Source of the DNA: Anaerolineales bacterium UBA5797
GTDB lineage: Bacteria; Chloroflexota; Anaerolineae; Anaerolineales; Villigracilaceae
Length of the DNA stretch: 64,000 nucleotides
Assembly: GCA_002418205.1 (NCBI GenBank)
Contig: DIDP01000087.1
Coordinates: forward strand, 109,169 to 173,168
Direction of reading: 5' to 3'
A model generated the notes under the pieces. The model was not told where the DNA came from. It made no database searches and worked only from the letters and a program-made list of their open reading frames with translations. The position numbers were made by a program, and so were the translations under genes. Below, in pieces: positions 16,041 through 25,300 of the stretch; within the stretch, counting starts at the first letter, position 1, and every line of letters begins with the position of its first letter.

Positions 16041-17504
16041 ATGAGACTGAAGACATTTACAGAACGTGGTCAGGCATTGGTTCTGATCGCCCTGGCGGCT
16101 GTTGGTCTGTTCGCGGTCGTCGGGCTTGCCATTGATGGCAGCGCGAAGTTTTCCGATCAGCGCCAGGCGCAAAATGCGGCGGATACGGCTGCGTTGGCGG
16201 CGGCGTTGGCAAAGGTCACCTCCATAGCCGTGGATCCAAACAACAATAATCCTGCCGAATGTCCTACCGCGGACCCTGCCACCAATCCGTATTCGACCGC
16301 CTGCGTGGCTTTGCTGGATGCCGCACGGGACAGGGCGGAAAGCAACGGTTACAATGGCAATCCTGCGACCAATGTGGTTGAGGTCTATTCGCCGCCGCAA
16401 TCCGGGTATTATGCCGGGAACGAAGACTACGTGCAGGTGATCATCACTTCATATGTCAACACGTTTTTTGCGCGTGTAATTGGCATCGATCAAACCAAAA
16501 ATGTCGTTCAGGCAGTGGCTCTTGCCAAACCGGGCTATAACCTTGCCGATGGCGCGATGCTCATTTCATATGATCCCGACCCGACATGCAACCTCGGTGG
16601 TGCCAGCGGCGGTGGTAGTGTGGATGTCAGCGGGACAAGTCACGTTAATCTGAATGGTGGCGGCATCTTTATCAATTCGCAGGAAGCTTGTGGTTTTGCA
16701 GGGAATTGCCCTGATCTAACAATAACTGGTGGAAGCATCAATTCTGCGGCAACTGTGGATAATATCGATCAAGATGGGTGTGCTGTACAATCCCCTGAGA
16801 ACATCAATCAGGACCCTGTTGAAATCCCAGACGATGTTTATTGGCCTCCTGTACCTCCTGAGTGCGGAATAAACCCGCCTCCTCCTCCCACCAAGCTTGG
16901 TGATGTTATGGCGGGTAGTCCTGCAAAATTAACGGGCGAATGGCTCATTTACCCTGGATTCTATGTGAACTTTCCTCCGAGCGATCTGGTCGGCAATAAG
17001 CAACTCATTTACATGGCATCCGGCGTATATTGTATTGACCCACCTCAAGACCAGGATCTTAGCTGGAGCCCTGTTGACTTTGTGACTCTTAACGGGTCCA
17101 TTGATCCTGTTAAAAACAAGTATGCTGATCCCTACAATAAAGACGGTGTCACACTCTACATTAAGAAGGGCGGCGGGTTTACCCTCAATGCCAATAATCC
17201 CACCCTCCTTGACGCTACCACTAAAACCACGAGCGAATATCAGGGTTATTTGATCATCCTGGAAGGAGATCAGTCATCCATTGAGACTTGCTCCATCACA
17301 GGTGGCTCCGATCTCGATATCAATGGAATGATCTTTGCCCCCTATTGCAGGATAACAGTCAATGGTGGCAGCGAAACTACTGCGGTAATCAATGCACAAC
17401 TTCTTGGCTGGGATTTAAACATCACTGGAACCAATACGATCAACTTTAATTATGACCCGGATAATCAAGTAAAGGTCAAGCGCAGGATCGGTTTGATGAA
17501 ATAA
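16041..17504 (+). CDS. TadG-like Tad-associated protein (first copy)
   Basis: A 487-residue protein. The N-terminus matches Flp-pilus TadG-like proteins: ERGQALVLIALAAVGLFAVV forms the single hydrophobic helix (about 8-32), followed by DGSAKFSDQRQAQNAADTAA. The large outer part is rich in Gly, Asn and Thr and contains repeated short strands (SVDVSGTSHVNLNGGGIF, DLDINGMIFAPY), which suggests a beta-helix-like or polymer-forming surface domain; it ends KRRIGLMK. The ATG at 16041 is chosen for the AGAAGGAGAG upstream; an in-frame TTG at 15987 overlaps tadE. A paralogue with the same ends follows. Confidence 0.75.
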   Translation: MRLKTFTERGQALVLIALAAVGLFAVVGLAIDGSAKFSDQRQAQNAADTAALAAALAKVTSIAVDPNNNNPAECPTADPATNPYSTACVALLDAARDRAESNGYNGNPATNVVEVYSPPQSGYYAGNEDYVQVIITSYVNTFFARVIGIDQTKNVVQAVALAKPGYNLADGAMLISYDPDPTCNLGGASGGGSVDVSGTSHVNLNGGGIFINSQEACGFAGNCPDLTITGGSINSAATVDNIDQDGCAVQSPENINQDPVEIPDDVYWPPVPPECGINPPPPPTKLGDVMAGSPAKLTGEWLIYPGFYVNFPPSDLVGNKQLIYMASGVYCIDPPQDQDLSWSPVDFVTLNGSIDPVKNKYADPYNKDGVTLYIKKGGGFTLNANNPTLLDATTKTTSEYQGYLIILEGDQSSIETCSITGGSDLDINGMIFAPYCRITVNGGSETTAVINAQLLGWDLNITGTNTINFNYDPDNQVKVKRRIGLMK

Positions 17505-17528
17505 GATGTAATTGAATTCTGAGTGCAG

Positions 17529-17567
17529 TGAGCCTGTTTCGCTCATCCGATCCAGGCTCAGAAATTT
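17529..17567 (+). terminator. Probable terminator between TadG-like genes
   Basis: TGAGCCTG (17529-17536) pairs with CAGGCTCA (17553-17560), and GAAATTTTG follows. The T tract is short, so partial read-through is possible. Confidence 0.45.
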
Positions 17568-17759
17568 TGTTCGTCGTCAATACAAACAGGAAAGACCGGT
17601 TTTTGGATAGGTCGTTCACGGCTGTTTGACACGGTTGTTTGGTAAGTCTCTTTTTTCAAAGACTTCATTTCTTTTTTGTCTGGTCCGTGTCTCCGCGAAG
17701 GCTTGCCCTGGATCTGGTTCTATTCCTTTTGTATACAAATCTATAGAAGGAATGAACAT

Positions 17760-19091
17760 ATGAAGATAAAAACCCTCTCGGAACGCGGGCAGGCATTGAT
17801 TGTCATTGCCTTGGCGGCGGTCGGCTTGTTTGCCATCGTGGGACTTGCGATCGATGGCACAACAAAGTTCGCTGACCAGCGTCATGCGCAAAACGCGGCG
17901 GATACGGCTGCGCTTGCGGGGGCGCTGGCAAGGGTCAACAATGACCCGGATTGGAAGGTCAAAGCTTTGGACCGTGCCTATGAAAACGGCTATACAGGAG
18001 ATCTGGTAAACAGCACTGTCGAAGTCTATCTTTGTACGGAGGCTGGCTCCTCCTGCGGGTCATACGATGACAACCCGGCTTTTCTCCAGGTGATCATCAA
18101 TTCGTACATCAACCCCACGTTTGCACGCGTGGTGGGCGTTTCACAACTCCACAATCAGGTGCAGGCTGTGACGTATTGGAACAAACGCGGTCCCCTGTAT
18201 GATGGCAGCCTGATCGTTTCGTTGAATCCCGATCCATGCACAGGGAGCGGGGCGAATGGGAATATTGCATTGGGAACAAGCGGAGGGGGCGGAAATGAAG
18301 CGGAGATCAGTCTGACCGGCGGCGGCGCCTTCGTGAATTCCGGGGGCTCGGGTTGCGGCATGGAGATCATGGGCTGTCCCACGATCACGGTCGATGGAGG
18401 CGTTCTCGGTTCCGTGGGCGATGGGAACATCAATCTTGATGTCGGTTCGCAAACATGCTCCGACAAGTTGACCCTGCCCGGTCCATCCTATAACCAGGAG
18501 CCTTATCCCTTCCCGCCTGAGATGCCGGATGTGCCTGACGCCTGCGGGCAGACGCCCAATCCACCGACAAACGACAAGAAGACAAAGAAGTCGATCCTTT
18601 ACCCCGGATATTACAGCGACTTCCCTCCAACAAAGGGAGCTTACAAGGACGTGTACACCAGCGATATCGAGTTGTATCCGGGTATTTATTGTCTTGGCAC
18701 GGATTTCTCTCTGACCAATAACCAGTATGTCCACGGTAATAATGTCCTTGTGTATATGAAGCCGGGGAACGAGTTCAGTATTCAAGGCGGAACGGTGTTG
18801 TTGAGCGGAAGGGATGACGGAGACTATGAGGGGTACGTGATGATCGTCGATTCGAATTTCACCGGACAGACGCCCAATTGTATTGTCAATGGCGCGGCTA
18901 CCACTTCGTTTACCGGCACGATCCTGGCACCCTATTGCGACGTGGAAATCGACGGTGGCGGAAAGACCACTTCCTACAGCGCGCAGATCATTGGTTTTAC
19001 GGTTAAGGTAACGGGCAGTCAGGCTGTGAACCTTGTGTACAGCCAGGATGACAGCGCTCAGAACGAGCCAAAAGTGGGCTTAATGCGTTAG
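17760..19091 (+). CDS. TadG-like Tad-associated protein (second copy)
   Basis: A 443-residue paralogue of the preceding gene. It shares the N-terminal ERGQALIVIALAAVGLFAIV helix and DGTTKFADQRHAQNAADTAA, the Gly-rich strand repeats (AEISLTGGGAFVN, FTGTILAPYCDVEIDGGG), and a C-terminus ending PKVGLMR. The ATG at 17760 has GAAGGAA upstream. The 255-base gap before it holds a hairpin and T-rich stretches but no ORF that I can support. The two copies differ mainly in the central segment, so they may be alternative or paired surface components. Confidence 0.73.
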   Translation: MKIKTLSERGQALIVIALAAVGLFAIVGLAIDGTTKFADQRHAQNAADTAALAGALARVNNDPDWKVKALDRAYENGYTGDLVNSTVEVYLCTEAGSSCGSYDDNPAFLQVIINSYINPTFARVVGVSQLHNQVQAVTYWNKRGPLYDGSLIVSLNPDPCTGSGANGNIALGTSGGGGNEAEISLTGGGAFVNSGGSGCGMEIMGCPTITVDGGVLGSVGDGNINLDVGSQTCSDKLTLPGPSYNQEPYPFPPEMPDVPDACGQTPNPPTNDKKTKKSILYPGYYSDFPPTKGAYKDVYTSDIELYPGIYCLGTDFSLTNNQYVHGNNVLVYMKPGNEFSIQGGTVLLSGRDDGDYEGYVMIVDSNFTGQTPNCIVNGAATTSFTGTILAPYCDVEIDGGGKTTSYSAQIIGFTVKVTGSQAVNLVYSQDDSAQNEPKVGLMR

Positions 19092-19179
19092 TCCATAAGA
19101 GGGCAGATACGTTATTGTAATTGCCCTCATTTTGTGTCAAAATTCAAGCAGTATAAATTACGGATTGGGAGAAGTGGAC

Positions 19180-20466
19180 ATGGCAAATAAATCATCGACA
19201 TCCCGGGTTCCGGGAATATCAGACCCTGCACTGTTGAGACCCAGGGTGTTAAAGAATTTGCTAGACTTGATGGAGGCCACGCCTCCATTAGGTGAACGGT
19301 ATGAGGAGCTCTTAAGGGGCTTGATCTTTCAGGCTTATGAGAACGCGAACGGCGATCTTGGCGCGGGGGAACAGGCTTTCCTGGAAGAGATCTTTGAATA
19401 CGCCACCGATTACGGCGAGATGGATGAGTTCTTCGATGATCCCGAGATCAGCGAGATCATGGTCAACGGTCCCAGCCAGGTCTTCGTCGAACGGAGAGGC
19501 AAACTCCTGTTGACGAAGGCGAAGTACGAAAGCGAACTTCAGCTCCGGCTGGCGGTCAACCACATCATCAATCCGCTGGGACGATTCGTGAATTACAAGA
19601 ACCCGATGGTGGATGCCCACCTCAAGGACGGTTCGCGCGTCAATGCGGTCATCCCTCCGGTTGCGCAACAGGGCTCCTGCCTGTCCATCCGCCGCTTTTT
19701 GAAGGATAAACTGTCCGTTCAAGACCTCATCGATAAGGATTCGATCACGCAGGGCATGGCGGATTTTGTGGCGGTCTGCGTTGCCGCCCGTTTGAATATC
19801 GTGGTTGCTGGGAACACCAGTTCCGGAAAGACCACCTTCCTTAATATTCTGGCCCGTTCCATTCCCGACCACGAGCGCATCGTCACCATTGAGGATTCGG
19901 TTGAATTGAACCTGCCGCAGACGCACAAGGTCTCACTGGAAGCCCGGCCTGCCGATTACAGCGGGGAGGGGCAGGTGACCATTCGCGATCTTGTGAAGAA
20001 CTCCCTGCGTATGCGCCCGGACCGGATCATCGTGGGCGAGATCCGTGGTGGCGAAGCGCTGGATATGCTGCAAGCCATGAACACAGGACATGACGGCTCG
20101 ATGACAACGGTCCACTCCAACGGACCGCGTGACACGCTTTCACGCATCGAAACCATGACCCTGATGGCTGGCTTCGAACTGCCGGTCATCGCGATCCGCA
20201 AGCAAATTGCCGCGGCGCTCGACCTCATCGTGTACCTCACCCGCTTCCCGGATGGGACCCGTAAAGTCACCCAGGTTACCGAAGTGACCGGCATGGAATC
20301 GGAAGTCATCACACTCACCGACATCTTCGCCTTCCAGCAGACCGGTACGGATCCCGAAGGCAGGCCCGTCGGGCAGTTCCGGCCGACCGGTCTGCGTCCC
20401 ATGTTCGCTCCAAAACTGGAGGCGATGGGGTACAAACTCGACCGTCAGATGTTCATGATGAAATAA
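19180..20466 (+). CDS. cpaF: CpaF/TadA-type pilus assembly ATPase
   Basis: A 428-residue secretion ATPase of the CpaF/TadA branch of the PilT/VirB11 superfamily, the motor for Tad/Flp pilus assembly. The N-terminal domain (to about 180) includes MVNGPSQVFVERRGKL. The nucleotide-binding core shows Walker A AGNTSSGKTTFLN, the Asp box IEDSVEL, Walker B IIVGEIRGGEALD and the His box GSMTTVHSN. The ATG at 19180 has GGGAG upstream; an earlier in-frame ATG at 19132 lacks a site. A terminator follows, so the locus ends without the TadB/TadC platform proteins, a Flp pilin, a secretin or a prepilin peptidase. Confidence 0.92.
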   Translation: MANKSSTSRVPGISDPALLRPRVLKNLLDLMEATPPLGERYEELLRGLIFQAYENANGDLGAGEQAFLEEIFEYATDYGEMDEFFDDPEISEIMVNGPSQVFVERRGKLLLTKAKYESELQLRLAVNHIINPLGRFVNYKNPMVDAHLKDGSRVNAVIPPVAQQGSCLSIRRFLKDKLSVQDLIDKDSITQGMADFVAVCVAARLNIVVAGNTSSGKTTFLNILARSIPDHERIVTIEDSVELNLPQTHKVSLEARPADYSGEGQVTIRDLVKNSLRMRPDRIIVGEIRGGEALDMLQAMNTGHDGSMTTVHSNGPRDTLSRIETMTLMAGFELPVIAIRKQIAAALDLIVYLTRFPDGTRKVTQVTEVTGMESEVITLTDIFAFQQTGTDPEGRPVGQFRPTGLRPMFAPKLEAMGYKLDRQMFMMK

Positions 20467-20476
20467 ACAAAAAACA

Positions 20477-20506
20477 AAATCCCGGTGTTGTCCGGGATTT
20501 TTGTTG
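20477..20506 (+). terminator. Intrinsic terminator after cpaF
   Basis: AAATCCCGG (20477-20485), loop TGTTGT, CCGGGATTT (20492-20500), then TTG. The convergent aldo/keto reductase gene ends just beyond it, so it may serve both strands. Confidence 0.75.
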
Positions 20507-20509
20507 AAA

Positions 20510-21451
20510 TCACTTGTTCTCGCCGAGCACCTGGTCACTCACTTCATCCAACCGTGCGACCTCTGCCTCCGTCAATCTCCAGCCAAGCGCGCCTGCATTC
20601 TCCTGAGCCTGCGCGGCGTTCTTTGCGCCGGGGATCGGCAGCGCTCCCTTGCATATCGTCCAGTTCAGGGCGACCTGCGAGTTCGACTTGCCGCCGTGGT
20701 CCTGCCCGATTTCGGTCATAAGTTTGAGCAGTGGCTGGAGCTTGGGCAAAAGGCTGGCATATTGCCTGCCGCGCGTGCCCGAGGGCGGGTTGCCGGGATT
20801 GTATTTCCCGGTCAGCAGGCCCTTCTCGATCGGGCTGTAGGCGATGAACCGGATTCCAAGTTCATTGCAGCGCGCCAGCGTGCCATTCTTCTCCATCGTG
20901 CGGTTCAACAAACTGTAATGGACCTGGTTGGAAGCCAGGGGAATATTCTGACGCGCCAGCGCGGAATAGGCGGCAAGCATCCGGGTTTGGTTGTAGTTCG
21001 AGACACCCACCGTGCGGGTCAAGCCTTCCTTGACGCACAGCGCCAGACCGTCCATAAGCGTATCTGTGCTCATCGTCACAGCAGGCCAGTGGATTTGATA
21101 CAGGTCCACGCTTTCGACGCCGATCCTTCCCAAGCTGGACCTGAGCGCGCCTGCCAGGCTGTTCTTCCTGAAACGCCAGGGGAAAGGAAAGAATTTTGTC
21201 GCCACCAGAATCGGCTGGTCGGTTTCCGCGATGAACCTGCCAAGCAGACGTTCCGATAATCCGTACCCGTAGGCTTCAGCAGTATCCACGAACCGAATCC
21301 CCTCGTGGACGCTTGTTTCGAATGCCCCTTTAACATCCTCATCGCCATAGCCAAATCCATATTGCCAGACGATCCGGTCGCCCCATTGCCAGGCGCCAAG
21401 CCCCATTTCGATGGCATGCAGAAAACGGGTTTCACTGCTGATCTCGCCCAA
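20510..21451 (-). CDS. Aldo/keto reductase family oxidoreductase
   Basis: A 313-residue NADPH-dependent reductase of the aldo/keto reductase superfamily. Catalytic tetrad residues are recognisable: Asp and Tyr in FVDTAEAYGYGLSE, Lys in LVATKFFPF and His in VDLYQIHWPA. The C-terminal cofactor segment reads PIPGAKNAAQAQENAGALGW. Translation most likely starts at TTG 21451, since GGAGGG lies at the right distance upstream on the minus strand and no better ATG precedes the barrel. The substrate cannot be told from sequence. It is a single gene, divergent from rnc. Confidence 0.87.
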   Translation of the reverse strand: MGEISSETRFLHAIEMGLGAWQWGDRIVWQYGFGYGDEDVKGAFETSVHEGIRFVDTAEAYGYGLSERLLGRFIAETDQPILVATKFFPFPWRFRKNSLAGALRSSLGRIGVESVDLYQIHWPAVTMSTDTLMDGLALCVKEGLTRTVGVSNYNQTRMLAAYSALARQNIPLASNQVHYSLLNRTMEKNGTLARCNELGIRFIAYSPIEKGLLTGKYNPGNPPSGTRGRQYASLLPKLQPLLKLMTEIGQDHGGKSNSQVALNWTICKGALPIPGAKNAAQAQENAGALGWRLTEAEVARLDEVSDQVLGENK

Positions 21452-21479
21452 CGGTCCCTCCGATAAAAGAATGGGCTGA

Positions 21480-21510
21480 TTGTAACTTAAAAGTACAGTC
21501 GTGATACAAT
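21480..21510 (+). promoter_or_regulatory. Promoter for rnc
   Basis: TTGTAA (21480-21485) with GATACA 17 bases on (21503-21508), overlapping TACAAT (21505-21510). It lies in the short gap between the divergent reductase and rnc. Confidence 0.45.
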
Positions 21511-21602
21511 TCAGCCCGCTCGACGATTGGAACTGATGGAACGATTCTTCATCACGCGGGATCGTGATGATCGATCGCCCCCTGAGTTCCAGGGAGATGG
21601 AT

Positions 21603-22319
21603 GTGACGCAGGACTCTGAACCCCGGAATATCGAATCCGCTTCTGAACTAAGCCGACGGCTGAATCTGCCCTTTTCAAATGTATCCCTGCTGACGCGTGC
21701 CCTGACCCATCGCTCCTACGTGAACGAGAACCCGAACTCGTTGGAGGACAACGAGCGGCTTGAATTCCTCGGCGACGCGGTCCTTGATTTCATAGTCGGC
21801 GCCTGGGTGTATAACCGCTTCCCGGAGATGCCCGAAGGCGAGTTGACCAAGATCCGTTCCGCCATCGTGCGCAATGACCAGCTGGCGAACTTTGCGCGGC
21901 GGCTCGAGTTGGGGAATGCCCTGCGCCTGGGACGCGGTGAAGCCACCTCCGGCGGTCATGACCGGGACGGGTTGCTCGGATCCCTGTTCGAGGCGGTGGT
22001 CGGCGCGTTGTATCTGGATTCAGGCCTCGGGGCGGTCGAAGCGTTCGTCCATCCCATGCTGAACGAATCACAGGATTTCATCCTCGATGAGATCCAGGAT
22101 CCGAAAAGCCATTTGCAGGAATGGGCGCAAGCGGAAAAATTGGGCACGCCGCAATATGTGACCGTTTCATCGAAGGGACCGGACCACGCCAAGGTGTTCG
22201 AGGTGGAGGTCCGCATCAAGGGGGTGGCTTACGGCAGGGGACACGGTTCAAGCAAACAGATCGCCGCCCGCATCGCCGCCCAGACCGCCCTCGAAGCACT
22301 CGGGATAACATACAAGTAG
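21603..22319 (+). CDS. rnc: Ribonuclease III
   Basis: RNase III cleaves double-stranded RNA and matures rRNA. The product of 238 residues is typical in length. The catalytic domain shows the signature NERLEFLGDAVLDF and the metal-site segment DGLLGSLFEAVVGALYLD. A C-terminal double-stranded RNA-binding domain begins near DPKSHLQEWAQ and ends with SSKQIAARIAAQTALEAL. GTG 21603 is preferred because GGGAG precedes it by six bases; the ATG at 21597 is too close to that site, and GTG/ATG at 21564-21567 have none, so the start is uncertain by up to 13 codons. smc follows by 48 bases, a common pairing. Confidence 0.92.
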   Translation: MTQDSEPRNIESASELSRRLNLPFSNVSLLTRALTHRSYVNENPNSLEDNERLEFLGDAVLDFIVGAWVYNRFPEMPEGELTKIRSAIVRNDQLANFARRLELGNALRLGRGEATSGGHDRDGLLGSLFEAVVGALYLDSGLGAVEAFVHPMLNESQDFILDEIQDPKSHLQEWAQAEKLGTPQYVTVSSKGPDHAKVFEVEVRIKGVAYGRGHGSSKQIAARIAAQTALEALGITYK

Positions 22320-22329
22320 ACAGGCAAGT

Positions 22330-22363
22330 AAAAATCCAAAATCTGAGATCTTAAATCGTAAAT
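22330..22363 (+). repeat. Degenerate A/T-rich short repeat
   Basis: Between rnc and smc the text runs through imperfect units of the type AAATCTGA/TCTTAAATCG/TAAATCG. It looks like the low-complexity interspersed repeats that also seem to underlie the odd segment in recJ (32811-32887). Confidence 0.35.
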
Positions 22364-22367
22364 CGCC

Positions 22368-25300
22368 ATGCCTCTTCGTCTTAAATCATTGGAATTACAA
22401 GGTTATAAAACGTTTGCCTCGAGGACCACTTTTGAGTTTGCGAGTGGCATCACTGCCATCGTCGGTCCGAACGGCTCCGGCAAATCGAACATCGCCGATG
22501 CGTTGCGCTGGGTGCTGGGCGAACAGTCCTATACGCTTTTGCGCGGCAAGAAGACCGAGGACATGATTTTCAACGGCTCTGAGCATCGCGCCCGCGCCAG
22601 CATGGCTTCGGCGCATATCGTCTTCGATAACACGGCCGGCTGGCTCCCCGTGGATTTCACGGAAGTTGCCATGACGCGCCGCGCCTACCGCGACGGACAT
22701 AACGATTACCTGCTGAACGACCAGACCGTCCGTTTGCGCGATCTGAATGAACTGCTCTCCGCATCCGGCCTGGCGGACCGCACGTACACGATCCTGGGTC
22801 AGGGGCTTGTGGATGCTTCGCTTGCCTTGAAGGCGGAGGAGCGCAGAAAGTTGTTCGAGGAGGCGGCAGGCGTGGGCTTGTACCGTACCCGCCGCGAAGA
22901 GGCGCTCAAGCGACTCGAAACCACCAAACGGAATCTCGAACGCGTGCTGGATATCATGTCCGAACTGGAGCCGCGTTTGCGGAGCCTCGAACGTCAGGCG
23001 AAGCGCGCTTCGGAATATACGCGCGCCCAGGCTGACCTGAAGGTTGTTTTGCTCGAATGGTATGGGTATCACTGGCATAAGTCCCAGCAGGAACTGACCG
23101 ATGCCCGCGAAGTGGTCAAGTCGCAGGAAGCCCGCCTGCAGGATGCGCGTGAGGCGCACGCCAGGGCACAGGCGGAATATAACGAATTCCGCGAGCGGCT
23201 TTCGGGCTTGCGCGCCCAGCTCAATGCCTGGCACCGTCAATCCTCGGAATTGCACAGCCAGCGCGAAGAGGTCAGCCGGGAACTGGCGGTATTGGAGGAA
23301 CGACAGCGGGCATTGACCGCGTCCCACACATCCCTGCTTGCAGACCGGGAGCGCGCTGTTGACGAGGAAAAACTTGCCCGCGAACGGCTGGCGGAGGTGG
23401 ACCAGGAATCTGCGCGATTGCAACTCGAACGTGCTGAGGCGCAGAAACAATACGAGGAGGCGCAGCAGGTCTGGCAAACCAAACAGGCGGAACGCGCCCA
23501 ACTGGAAGCCGGTTTGCAAGCCGCCCGCGAGCAGATTGAGAAATGGAATTCACAGCGCGCTGAATCCCAGGCGCGGCTCGATGAGTTGACCGCGCGGCTC
23601 GAATCACTGAACGCGCGTCTGGGTGCGGCAAACCAGGCGATCGAATCGGCCGAGGCATCCGCGCGTGAAGCAGGGGAGAGGGTTGCCCAGGCGCGGAAAC
23701 GCCGAGAGGAACTGGAAGCGCAATTCAAGAATGCTGAAGAGAACGGGAACAGGATAAAGCGCGAAATGGAGCGATTGGAAGGCGAGCGGCGCGCAAAAAA
23801 TGAGGAGCGCGCAAACCGCCTTGCCGAACACACGCGTTTGAAGACACAACTCGAAGTGTTGGAACAGGCTGAACAATCACTGGCGGGCTATGCGGAGGGC
23901 GCGCGTTTCCTGCTCGACGCGGCGCGGCAGATGAAACTAAAAGGCGCGCGCGGCGCCTTGAGCGCGGCGCTCGATGTCCCTGCGGAGCTCGAGAGGGCGA
24001 TCACCGCTGCGCTGGGTGATACACTCGATGCGATCCTGCTGGATGTGAACGAGATCGAAGACGCGCTGCAATTGCTCGAGTCTGACGAAGCCGGGCGGGC
24101 GGTGCTGCTTCCGCTTGGTGAGCGCACCCGCCAGCCGCTCGAAAGACCAAACGACGACGATTGTTTCGGCGCGGCATCCGAACTGGTCAACGCGCCGGAC
24201 GATCTGCGGACGGCTGTGAACCTGATGCTCGGTCAGACCTTGATCGTCCGTAACCGGTCCGCGGCGCGTCGATTGATGAGCGTGATCCCGACTCACGCGC
24301 GCGTTGTGACACTGCGCGGGGAGGTCTTCCGCGGCGACGGTTTGATCATCGCCGGGAAGTCCGCTTCCTCCTCCGCCCTGAGTCGCCCGCGCCAGAAACG
24401 GGAGTTGACCGAAGCCCTCGCCGCGTTGAGCGCACAGATCGAGTCTTTGAACCACGGTGTCGAGACCCTTTCCAGGCAGATCGCGGAGGCACAGCGTGAA
24501 TTCGTTCAAGCCGAACAGGCGACGCGCGAATCACGCGTCCGGTTGGAGGAGGCAGAGGATTCCCAGAAGCAGGCTGAATTGGAGTCTGAATCGGCGCGCC
24601 GGCAGTTGGAGTGGCAGAAGAGTCAGCATGTTCAGTTGAAGGCTGAAGCAGACGAGGCGGCTTCGGTCCGTCAAAATATGATCCAATTAAATTCGACCGT
24701 TGAATCCGAGGCTGTGAAGGCACAGGAGGACGTGAAAACATTGTCTGCGCAGTTGAGCGGGATGGACCTCGGCGAGATGCAGGGACAGGCTTCCTATTGG
24801 AGCACCCGCGTGGCGGTGATCGAAAAGGCGTTGGAGGATGTGCGGGCGCGGAAGGATGAACGCGGCACGGATACCGAGCGATATGACCGTTTGCGCGCCG
24901 ACCTGGCTACACGGATCGAGGAGATCCAGGCCTCCCTGCGTTTGTTGAACGTGGAAAAAACCTCCCTGCATGAACGGGAAGGGGCATTGCATGAACAGAT
25001 CGAGGGACTGCGCGTTTACATCGATCCTGCGGAAAAGGATCTGAATACGGCTGAGGCCGAGGAGACGCGTTTGCAGGAGGCTGAAGCCAACGCACAGCGT
25101 TCCCTCGCCACGACCGAACGGTTGCACAACCAGGTGCAACTGGACCTGTTCCGCAAGCAGGAGGCGCTGGATAACCTGCGCCAGAAGATCATGGACGATT
25201 TCGGTTTGGTGATGTTCGATTACGAGCCGGATGTTTCGGGTCCCGTGCCGTTGCCTCTCGAGGGCATGGTGGAGGAGTTGCCGGTCGTCACGGAGATCTC

